This document shows positions 1 to 5,887 of a stretch of DNA of 5,994 bases, in pieces. The stretch comes from Nannocystaceae bacterium (lineage in GTDB: Bacteria; Myxococcota_A; Polyangia; Nannocystales; Nannocystaceae): assembly GCA_016763875.1 (NCBI GenBank), contig JAESSZ010000540.1, forward strand, positions 1 to 5,994. The letters run 5' to 3'. Position numbers and translations under genes: made by a program. Each line of letters starts with the position of its first letter. Positions within the stretch are counted from its first letter, which is position 1. Below the pieces are notes generated by a model. It saw only the letters and a program-made list of their open reading frames with translations, ran no database searches and was not told the DNA's origin.

Positions 1-2241
1 ATCCTGTTCGATGGCCGCAAGCCACGGTGGACGGGTGCCCGCCTCGAAGTCCTTCGATGCCCCCACGCGGGCGCGCCACTGCTCGTCGGTCATTCGATTT
101 GCCGACGGCACGAAAAATTCCCGGTACCCCAGCACAGCCCCGCGCGCCAGGACCCAACCATCTGGACTTGGGATCACGGCGTAGATGAGTTCCGGGTGGG
201 CTACCCCAACCTCAAGTGCCTGGCCCCGAAACGTGAAGACGTCGGCGACGACCGCCATGTCATCGTTGCCGGCGCCCAGTTCGTACGCGTCGGCCAGCGT
301 GAGCACAACCCACTCCGCTTCTCCTCCCACCATCGCGACCGCCGTGCGCTCCTGTTCGGTAAACGCCTCGCCCGACAGTTCCTTGTTGGACCACGCGATC
401 ATCTTGTCGAGAAACTTCACCAGCGCCGCGGTCTTGTGCTTGATGTCGAAGTCCGAGTCGAACCCTGCCGGATCCTTCGCCTCCACGGCGATGCCCGCGG
501 CTACCAAGCGGCGTTCGAATCCCAGGGCCATCTTGCGCAGCTCGGCGTAGACCTCCGGGTACGGCTCGATCCAGCCGTAGGGCGCTGTCAGCTCTTCTGC
601 GTCGCACTCGGCCCCCATCTGGTAGGAGTACAGCAGTGTGTCGTGCCGAAGCAGGGCCCACCCACCCGCGTACGTCTGCAGCATCCGCAGCTGGTGCGCC
701 TTGGACTCGAACATCAGCGGATCGGTGTGCAGCAGTCCGGTCAGCGCGCGCAACGTCGCGTGGTAGGCGTCATCGCGGCTCGCCACCTCCGCCAACAGCG
801 AGCGGCCAGCATCGATCCCGAGCTTGAGCGCTGCCGCCTCGCTGCCCGCTTCGTCCAACACGATTGCACGCGCCACGTCGCTGCCCATCACTGCCGCTGA
901 GCCCGCTGCACCCATCGCTCGCGCGACTAGTGGCTTACGATCGGGCCGCAGTTCGGTGACAACCGGCAGCAGTTTGGCCATCGCCGCGGTATCGGCGAAG
1001 ACACGCTGGCCGATAGGCTGGATGACGGGCCCGTCGTCCAACACTGGGTGCGTAGCAAACGAGCCCCATGCTGTAGTCACCAGCGCCAGCGCGGAGGGCT
1101 CCAGCGCAGCATCGAGGGTGGCTGTACCAAGCGCTTTGCGAACCGCCGCACCCGCCTCGAGCAAACCGGCCGTTGGCGGATCCCCAACCACGAAGTTGGT
1201 CAGGCTCAACACGCTGTCGTAGGCTTTGCGCGCCTTGGGTGCGCCCTCGATGCTCATCGAAAGCGCGACGAGAAACCCCGGTCTGGCAGAGTCACCTGTC
1301 ACCGCAAAGCTGCTCATCCCCAGCAGCGTCATCGCGCGAAAGTAGCGTTGCAGGAGTCCAGACGCCGCGTAGTGACTGCGCGGGAGGGCCAACGTGAGGT
1401 CGAGTTTCTGTCCCCATGCCCGAAACTCCCGTTGCCCCTTTGCTGCCATCACCGCCGCTACCGCGGCATCGACCTCGCGCCTGAGACTGGGGTGCAGCTT
1501 GGTCAGTGGGGGCGGTGGGGGCGGCGTGGGCTTGCCCATCTCTGCCTCCATCTGCGCGCGCACCTCGGGGTTGTCGTACCAGGGCTCACGGGTGAAAGCC
1601 TTGTCGGGTAGGTCACCTTTGGCGGGCAACTCAAGCAGCCGCAGCGCGACTCCCCAGTAGGTAGCGGCAGCATGCGCCGCCTTCTTTGCTTCCGGCGTCT
1701 TTGCCCCGTCGCGCAAAAACAGCGCGCGCGTCATGAAGCCTCGCATCGCCGTCGTGAGCATCGGCGCGAGGTGCTCTTGCTCGATCTTGCGAAGCACGAC
1801 GTCGAAGTACTGATGGGTGAGATCGATCGACAGATCCACCGTCACGTAGCTCGGGAATCGCACGTAGTCGTTCCGCTCGTAGACCTGAAACAGATGCTTG
1901 GCGCGCCGACCGTCTCGTGCGCTCTGGGCGTCCTTGGGCTTAGCCACTGGGGTGGCCTGGGCGGCGACAAAGAACCCGTCGCGACGGAGTGCTTCCCGAT
2001 GTTTGGCGGTCAGTCCGGGTACACGGCCAAGGTTGGCGACTTTGGCAAGGTCGCGCGTCTTTGCATCCGCGGGCAGGACCGCGGCCCACGTGCTGGCAGA
2101 CGGCGTGGGTGGCGTCGACGGCGTTGGCTCTACCGACTCGGGTTCGAGTTTCGCCAACGTCGGAGGAGCCTGGACGGCGGGCTCTTGGTTGACAGGCGTG
2201 GTGCAGCTGGCCACGAGCAACAGGGCGAAAGCACGGTTCAT
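1..2241 (-). CDS. DUF3160-family predicted lipoprotein, 3' end outside window
   Basis: The reading frame is open for 747 codons from ATG at 2241 to the window edge with no stop, so the gene is partial at its C-terminus. The N-terminus is a short signal sequence with a lipobox, V-A-S-C, with the cysteine at residue 13, followed by a Pro/Thr/Glu-rich tether (about 14-50); this suggests a lipid-anchored envelope protein. DUF3160 hallmarks recognised by eye are YERNDYVRFPSYVTVD (121-136) followed by H143 and FD (146-147); LPRSHY and LLQRYFRAM (286-304); LRHDTLLYSYQMGAEC (531-546) with WIEPYP (557-562); and DVFTFRGQALEVG (667-679) with YREFF and RMTDEQW (706-722). The last block is normally near the C-terminal end of the family, so the stop is probably close beyond the window. 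A proline run (PTPPPPPP, about 238-245) interrupts the first half. The family has no assigned biochemical function known to me. The start is supported by a GGAGA six bases upstream. It lies 47 bases after the preceding lipoprotein gene and is likely co-transcribed with it. Confidence 0.9.
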   Translation of the reverse strand, partial: MNRAFALLLVASCTTPVNQEPAVQAPPTLAKLEPESVEPTPSTPPTPSASTWAAVLPADAKTRDLAKVANLGRVPGLTAKHREALRRDGFFVAAQATPVAKPKDAQSARDGRRAKHLFQVYERNDYVRFPSYVTVDLSIDLTHQYFDVVLRKIEQEHLAPMLTTAMRGFMTRALFLRDGAKTPEAKKAAHAAATYWGVALRLLELPAKGDLPDKAFTREPWYDNPEVRAQMEAEMGKPTPPPPPPLTKLHPSLRREVDAAVAAVMAAKGQREFRAWGQKLDLTLALPRSHYAASGLLQRYFRAMTLLGMSSFAVTGDSARPGFLVALSMSIEGAPKARKAYDSVLSLTNFVVGDPPTAGLLEAGAAVRKALGTATLDAALEPSALALVTTAWGSFATHPVLDDGPVIQPIGQRVFADTAAMAKLLPVVTELRPDRKPLVARAMGAAGSAAVMGSDVARAIVLDEAGSEAAALKLGIDAGRSLLAEVASRDDAYHATLRALTGLLHTDPLMFESKAHQLRMLQTYAGGWALLRHDTLLYSYQMGAECDAEELTAPYGWIEPYPEVYAELRKMALGFERRLVAAGIAVEAKDPAGFDSDFDIKHKTAALVKFLDKMIAWSNKELSGEAFTEQERTAVAMVGGEAEWVVLTLADAYELGAGNDDMAVVADVFTFRGQALEVGVAHPELIYAVIPSPDGWVLARGAVLGYREFFVPSANRMTDEQWRARVGASKDFEAGTRPPWLAAIEQD

Positions 2242-2247
2242 CAGATG

Positions 2248-2252
2248 TCTCC
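2248..2252 (-). promoter_or_regulatory. Ribosome binding site of the DUF3160 gene
   Basis: On the minus strand GGAGA is followed by six bases and then ATG at 2241. It is a good match to the anti-Shine-Dalgarno sequence at proper spacing, and it fixes the start directly before the signal sequence. No better start with a signal sequence is visible upstream. Confidence 0.7.
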
Positions 2253-2288
2253 GTGAGCGCGCGTGGCCTGAGCCTGCGTACTCGAAAC

Positions 2289-2978
2289 TCAGAGGGGTGT
2301 TGGGCCGAAGTCTAACTCGGCAACAAGTGCCACGGGCGCGTCCCCGGTGCCTTCCCAAAGAACAGCGTCTACACGGTAGCCGAACCCCTGCCAGCGGTAA
2401 CGCGCGACCCGGTGCCGGGTCACCGAGAGCCATTCATGGACGAGCAGGGCGCCGTGGTCGTCAGGATCGGTCGCCACCGCGTCGAAGCGACCGGCGAGCC
2501 GCGTACCTCGCCATGCGGGCACGCACTGACTGCGCTCAAAGCTGTACACGTGCAGGCGATTCGCCAGTCGGTCGTCAAAACGCGCCTTCTTGTTCAGCGC
2601 GACGACAGCCTCCACGTTTCCGTCACCATCAACGTCATCCACCCACAACCCCCACGCGCCCTCCAGGCGGTCATCGCAGAAAATCGGGAGTGGATCTGCG
2701 CCGTTTCGCGCCATCACGAAATGCCCTCGGCCATCGTCATCGCGGGCCAGGATCAGACGACCGTTGCTCAGAGGTCGTTCTGCAATGGTATGGAGCGCCG
2801 CCACGTCCGGTGCTTGCACGCTCGTTGGGGTCAGTTCCGAAGCCTGGCCCAACCGTGGCGGCGAGTCCCCGTCGTCCAACGGGAGCTCGCCGGCCCCAGA
2901 GCACGCAGAGCCGACCCCAAAAAGGGGTAGCGCGATCCGGAGCAAGGCCCCAGCGCTCCGTCGCCGCAACACGCCCAA
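2289..2978 (-). CDS. Predicted lipoprotein with a DxDxDG (VCBS/FG-GAP-like) motif
   Basis: This is a 229-residue protein of unknown function. The N-terminus (MGVLRRR, then a hydrophobic stretch about 9-22) ends in G-S-A-C with the cysteine at residue 26, a plausible lipoprotein signal. An acidic, Pro-rich tether follows (27-58). Residues 108-128 contain LWVDDVDGDGNVEAVVAL, which has D115-x-D117-x-D119-G spacing with E123, resembling the calcium loop of FG-GAP/VCBS blades. Only this one blade is clear. The later part (about 155-210) is rich in Trp, Arg and aromatic residues (RYRWQGFGYRVD), as in short repeat proteins that report a value in such beta structures. C101 and C152 could form a disulfide. 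The start is probably TTG at 2978; an in-frame TGA at 3003-3005 prevents much extension, and GTG at 2972 is an alternative. No strong Shine-Dalgarno is visible. It precedes the DUF3160 gene by 47 bases, which suggests joint expression of two surface lipoproteins. Confidence 0.78.
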   Translation of the reverse strand: MGVLRRRSAGALLRIALPLFGVGSACSGAGELPLDDGDSPPRLGQASELTPTSVQAPDVAALHTIAERPLSNGRLILARDDDGRGHFVMARNGADPLPIFCDDRLEGAWGLWVDDVDGDGNVEAVVALNKKARFDDRLANRLHVYSFERSQCVPAWRGTRLAGRFDAVATDPDDHGALLVHEWLSVTRHRVARYRWQGFGYRVDAVLWEGTGDAPVALVAELDFGPTPL

Positions 2979-3016
2979 CGATCCAACGATTTGCTGCGAG
3001 TGTCACCCGCATAACT

Positions 3017-3062
3017 TGAGAGCTCCCGGCCGTGACCGGAGTCGGGCCCGCGACGGCTCTCA
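3017..3062. repeat. Inverted repeat / potential hairpin
   Basis: TGAGAGC at 3017-3023 is exactly complementary to GCTCTCA at 3056-3062. The 32-base interior is very GC-rich and contains further complementary blocks (CCCG near 3025 with CGGG at 3043-3046; CCGG twice), so a branched or extended hairpin is possible. In the minus-strand transcript it ends about 40 bases before the TTG start of the lipoprotein gene. It lacks the T-run of an intrinsic terminator. It could be a leader structure, an mRNA processing or stability element, or chance in GC-rich DNA. Confidence 0.45.
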
Positions 3063-3090
3063 GGGACGCCGCGAGTGCGCCGCAGAGAAC

Positions 3091-3125
3091 TTGGAGGTTA
3101 GAAGTTGGAGGTTAGGCGTTAGGGG
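3091..3125. repeat. Degenerate heptanucleotide tandem repeat, five units
   Basis: Reading the plus strand, five consecutive 7-base units start with TT: TTGGAGG, TTAGAAG, TTGGAGG, TTAGGCG, TTAGGGG. Units 1 and 3 are identical, and 11 bases (TTGGAGGTTAG) recur at a 14-base period. The array begins 22 bases after the stop of the gene ending at 3148 and does not enter a coding region. It resembles the short tandemly repeated heptamers found between genes in several bacterial groups; its function is not known. Confidence 0.75.
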
Positions 3126-3147
3126 GTGCCAAAGCGGCCAGTGATGC

Positions 3148-4026
3148 TCACGCCGACTTGGCTTCCGCTGAGTAGCGGATGAAAGGCCACGCTGGTGTCC
3201 GGTTGCGCTTTCGTTTCCGCAGCAGGTGCCAAACGACGAAACCAGCCCCCGTAGCCACAAGCACAGACCCGCCGACAATCACGCCGGTCGCCACGCCCCG
3301 ACCGCGTCTCTCCCAGCGCGCGATGTCGGCGCGACGATTCTCGAGAACATCGTCCGACTCGGCGTCGTTGACCAGGGACGCACGGCTTTGGGTGGCGAGG
3401 ACGTCCACCCGCTTCCACGTTGCCAAGCCAACGGCGATGACGCCTCCGCCTGCGATCACGCCAATCACCCCCGCGGTCAAGACCGGGCGGGCACGACTGC
3501 GGTTTTGGTTGGCATCCGGTCTGTTGGTATCCGGTCTGTTGGCATCCGGTTGGTGCAGGGTCACGACGTCGTGGTGTGGCTGCGGTTCTTCCGCGAGGGC
3601 GGCGGGCTCCGGCGTCGGTTGCAGCTGCAACAGGGCTTTGGACCAGCGCCGCGGCGTGGGGTCGGCTGTGCCCATACGGTGCGCCTGCGACCGCTCGCCT
3701 ACCGCAGTCTCGAGCACTGCCGTCACGGTCTGCGTCAACCCAGCCAGAGGCTTGGTGTTGGCGGCGACTGAACTCTCGTAGTCCGCCCATGCGTTGTCGA
3801 GCGCGATTTCCCCGAGCAATCCGGTCCGCTGCTCGGGACCAAGGGCGTAGTACGCCGCGGCGTAGTTGCGCGACGCCTCGACGTGATGCTCGCCCGCTCG
3901 CTGGGCCTCGGCCTGGCTCATCAGTGCGTCAAACTTCTCCGTGGGCGTGTCCGCCAACGCGACACACGGCAGTGTCGCAACGGCGACGCTGAACGCGAGT
4001 TGGAGAGAGGCCGCGCGCCAGTACAT
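3148..4026 (-). CDS. Exported helical protein with two C-terminal membrane segments, kinase partner
   Basis: This protein has 292 residues and no family I can name with certainty. Residues 1-25 form a signal sequence ending A-L-A before D26, a good signal peptidase I site. Residues 27-135 look alpha-helical and TPR-like (EKFDALMSQAEAQRAGEH, then ASRNYAAAYYALG), as in tetratricopeptide proteins that often follow myxobacterial kinases. Residues 136-180 are a Pro/Gln/Asn linker with a PDANR-type pentapeptide repeat. Two Gly/Val/Ala-rich membrane segments follow (about 181-203 and 245-268), separated by a highly charged loop of about 40 residues, and the protein ends with a basic stretch (RKRKRNR, 270-276). 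ATG at 4026 is preferred: it is only four bases after the kinase TAA, gives a clean signal sequence, and has GAGGTGGGG upstream inside the kinase's last codons. An ATG at 4122 would add 32 unlikely residues overlapping the kinase. The tight spacing implies translational coupling, so it probably acts with that kinase in the envelope. Confidence 0.82.
   Translation of the reverse strand: MYWRAASLQLAFSVAVATLPCVALADTPTEKFDALMSQAEAQRAGEHHVEASRNYAAAYYALGPEQRTGLLGEIALDNAWADYESSVAANTKPLAGLTQTVTAVLETAVGERSQAHRMGTADPTPRRWSKALLQLQPTPEPAALAEEPQPHHDVVTLHQPDANRPDTNRPDANQNRSRARPVLTAGVIGVIAGGGVIAVGLATWKRVDVLATQSRASLVNDAESDDVLENRRADIARWERRGRGVATGVIVGGSVLVATGAGFVVWHLLRKRKRNRTPAWPFIRYSAEAKSA
3511..3550. repeat. 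15-bp in-frame tandem repeat, about 2.7 copies
   Basis: Two 15-base units (GGCATCCGGTCTGTT and GGTATCCGGTCTGTT) and a 10-base partial third unit lie end to end inside the gene at 3148-4026. They encode the minus-strand pentapeptide repeat PDANR/PDTNR in the linker before the first membrane segment. Because the unit is a multiple of three, copy changes would only alter linker length. Confidence 0.85.
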
Positions 4027-4030
4027 CGCG

Positions 4031-5887
4031 TTACCCCACCTCGAGTTTGAACGGGCGACTCGCGTCGCGGGCCCGGAAGGTTGCGTTGTTGACGTGCTTG
4101 CGAATGCACGCGATGTCGCCATCGGAGCGCGCGGTCAGGCCGATCGCTTTGCCGTTAGCCGTCACGAGAAACGAGATTGTCAGTGGCTGTGTCAGCTGGC
4201 ACTTCTTTTCGACCGCGTGTTTGAGCTGACGTACGACGTCTGCGTCGGTGGGGCCCGCCACGGGAGCAGGGGCGCTCGCTTCCACAGGGGCGCTGTCTTT
4301 CGCAGGGGCGCTGTCTCTCGCAGGGGCGCTCGCTTTCTCAGGGGCGCTCGCTTTCTCAGGGACGGGAGTGTTGTCTGCGGCAGGCTTCTGCACGCGCCGT
4401 GGCCTCGCCTTCGGCTTTCTCGCGGTGATGTTGCTCGGCGTGTCCCTGCCGAGTTTCGGTCTGGGCCCGGGGTGCGTAACTAGGGTTGGGGCAGGCTGCG
4501 TGTCCGTGACCGGGTTGCTCGGTGCGTCCGGCACTGTCGTCCGCGCGCGCACGATCGTCTGTTTCTCTGGAACGACGACGGCGTGGCGGTCAGCGCTGAC
4601 TGTCGCGCCAGCCGCTGCGACCGCAGCGTTCAGCTCGGGATCTTGCCCTGGGATAGACAGCAGCATCCCGGCAAACAGGAGGAGAACGACGCCAACGGCG
4701 ACCGCTCCCGTGAGTTCCCAGGACCGACTTGGTCTGGGGTCATCGAGTTCCGATACCGCCATGTCGAGTGTCGGACCGACGTCCTTCACATCGGGGTACG
4801 CCAAGCGAAAGGTGGTCTCGTCCATCGTGGGCGAGGCGTCCATCGTGGGCCTATCGGCGGGATCCGTCGAGATCCCCGGACTAGCAGCGACGGCAACAGG
4901 GCCGCGTGCAGGCTCTCCTTCGGTCGCGGTGCCTTGGATCGCACGTAGCCGCCGCTCGATGTCATGCACGTCGAGCGGTCGGTCACCGGGTCGTTTCTGC
5001 AACATCTCGAGCACGAGCGTCTCGAGGTCGACCGGGATCTCGCTGACGTGGTCCGTGAGCCGCGGCGGGTCGTCGAAGCAAACCGATTGCATCAACTCGA
5101 ACATCGTCTCACCGGAAAACGGGAGCGTGCCGGTCACAAGCCGATAGGCCAGAACGCCCATCGAATAGATGTCGGATCGATTCGTCGCGGGCTGTTTGCT
5201 GCGAAGTAGCTCCGGCGCAATGTGGCTGGGCGTGCCAATGAGGAGCGCGGACTTGGTCAGTTGCTGTTGCGTTCGGCCGTAGTCCGTGACCTTCGCGACC
5301 CCAAAATCCAACAACTTCACCACCGGCGTGCCGTCGACGTCGTGGGTCAAGAAACAGTTCGCGGGTTTGATGTCGCGGTGCACGATCCCGTGATCGTGGG
5401 TTGCGCCGAGTGCAGCCGCCAACTGAGCGAGCAGCTCACAGCCGAGCTGCCACCCCACGCGCCCATTGGGCAGGCCCGCCTGGAACTTCTCGAAGTCCTG
5501 TCCATCAAGGCACTCCATCACGAAGTAGAGCAGCCCCTCCGCCGACTCGCCGTAGTCCAAGATCTCCACGACGTTGCGGTGCCGGATCTTCGAGGACAGG
5601 CAGGCCTCACGAAGAAAGCGGGCTCCCGAGTCGGGGTGGGTCGCCGATAACACTTTGATGGCGACTGGCCGGTCCAGACGGAGTTGCTGAGCCTCGAATA
5701 CCGTCCCCATACTACCGGCGCCGAGTTTGCGGCCGAGCAGGTAGCGTCCCTCCAGAACCAAGCCCGTCAGCTGGTGGGTGTCTAATCGCGCGCGGGCACT
5801 CGGTGCGGAAAAAGAGGCCGCGTCGACAGACGGATGCGGATCATACGTCGCTTCGTTGCGCTCCGGATCGGTATACAAACGGGTCAT
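4031..5887 (-). CDS. Transmembrane Hanks-type Ser/Thr protein kinase with C-terminal AgmX/TonB-C-like domain
   Basis: This 618-residue kinase should phosphorylate Ser/Thr of itself and other proteins in the cytoplasm and carries an exterior domain. The kinase domain spans about 49-315: glycine loop GAGSMGTV (56-63), ATP lysine K78 in VAIK, helix-C E94, catalytic HRDIKPAN (170-177, D172, N177), DFG (194-196), GTPSHIAPE (218-226), D239 in SDIYSMGVLAYRL and R303. All key residues are present, so it should be active; it is an RD kinase. A linker (about 316-390) has PTMD, PTMD and PTLD motifs. One membrane segment lies at about 391-412. The periplasmic part is Pro/Ala/Lys-rich with five [EAV]-x-[AD]-S-A-P repeats (511-540), then a small domain (546-618) with C563 and C594 and ending RPFKLEVG, resembling the AgmX/PglI C-terminal domain of myxobacteria, itself TonB-C-like. 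The ATG is the only start after an in-frame TAG at 5906-5908; the Shine-Dalgarno is weak. The partner gene starts four bases after the TAA. Confidence 0.95.
   Translation of the reverse strand: MTRLYTDPERNEATYDPHPSVDAASFSAPSARARLDTHQLTGLVLEGRYLLGRKLGAGSMGTVFEAQQLRLDRPVAIKVLSATHPDSGARFLREACLSSKIRHRNVVEILDYGESAEGLLYFVMECLDGQDFEKFQAGLPNGRVGWQLGCELLAQLAAALGATHDHGIVHRDIKPANCFLTHDVDGTPVVKLLDFGVAKVTDYGRTQQQLTKSALLIGTPSHIAPELLRSKQPATNRSDIYSMGVLAYRLVTGTLPFSGETMFELMQSVCFDDPPRLTDHVSEIPVDLETLVLEMLQKRPGDRPLDVHDIERRLRAIQGTATEGEPARGPVAVAASPGISTDPADRPTMDASPTMDETTFRLAYPDVKDVGPTLDMAVSELDDPRPSRSWELTGAVAVGVVLLLFAGMLLSIPGQDPELNAAVAAAGATVSADRHAVVVPEKQTIVRARTTVPDAPSNPVTDTQPAPTLVTHPGPRPKLGRDTPSNITARKPKARPRRVQKPAADNTPVPEKASAPEKASAPARDSAPAKDSAPVEASAPAPVAGPTDADVVRQLKHAVEKKCQLTQPLTISFLVTANGKAIGLTARSDGDIACIRKHVNNATFRARDASRPFKLEVG
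4268..4357. repeat. 18-bp in-frame tandem repeat, five copies
   Basis: Five 18-base units each begin AGGGGCGCT; the last two are identical (AGGGGCGCTCGCTTTCTC) and the others differ at a few positions. A degenerate sixth begins at 4358. On the minus strand they encode the hexapeptides EKASAP, EKASAP, ARDSAP, AKDSAP and VEASAP in the kinase's periplasmic linker. Identity at DNA level of adjacent units suggests recent duplication by slippage or recombination. Confidence 0.92.
4819..4850. repeat. 14-bp direct repeat encoding the twin PTMD motifs
   Basis: CGTCCATCGTGGGC occurs at 4819-4832 and again at 4837-4850, a period of 18 bases. On the minus strand these encode PTMD at residues 347-350 and 353-356 of the kinase, in the cytoplasmic linker between kinase domain and membrane. 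Confidence 0.85.

Larger units (their letters stand above)
2979..3147. other. 169-base intergenic region between two gene pairs
   Basis: This is the longest gap between genes in the window and separates the kinase and membrane-partner pair from the two lipoprotein genes. It holds a degenerate heptanucleotide array (3091-3125) just after the upstream gene's stop and a long-range inverted repeat (3017-3062) before the downstream start. I see no convincing -35/-10 pair and no hairpin followed by a T-run, so whether transcription starts, stops or reads through here cannot be decided by eye. Confidence 0.6.

Noticed and set aside
196..900. Plus-strand open frame of 234 codons
   Set aside because: It is antisense to the DUF3160 gene, which has several conserved family motifs in this same stretch.
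1507..1531. G/C-rich run as a regulatory or quadruplex element
   Set aside because: It is explained by the in-frame proline run of the DUF3160 protein, so no separate function is supported.
1898..3019. Long plus-strand open frame of 373 codons
   Set aside because: It runs antisense across two better-supported genes, has a low-complexity Arg/Pro/Ser composition and no recognisable domain; it reflects GC-rich codon structure.
3017..3062. Intrinsic terminator
   Set aside because: No T-run follows the stem on either strand, so only an inverted repeat is claimed.
4027..4122. Upstream ATG at 4122 for the kinase partner
   Set aside because: It would overlap the kinase by 92 bases and add 32 residues before a clear signal sequence; ATG at 4026 fits spacing and ribosome binding site better.
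4268..4357. CRISPR-like array
   Set aside because: The 18-base units are directly adjacent with no spacers and encode a hexapeptide repeat in frame.
4248..5147. Plus-strand open frame of 299 codons rich in Ala, Gly and Ser
   Set aside because: It lies opposite the kinase gene, and its repeated N-terminal sequence is only the complement of the kinase linker repeats.
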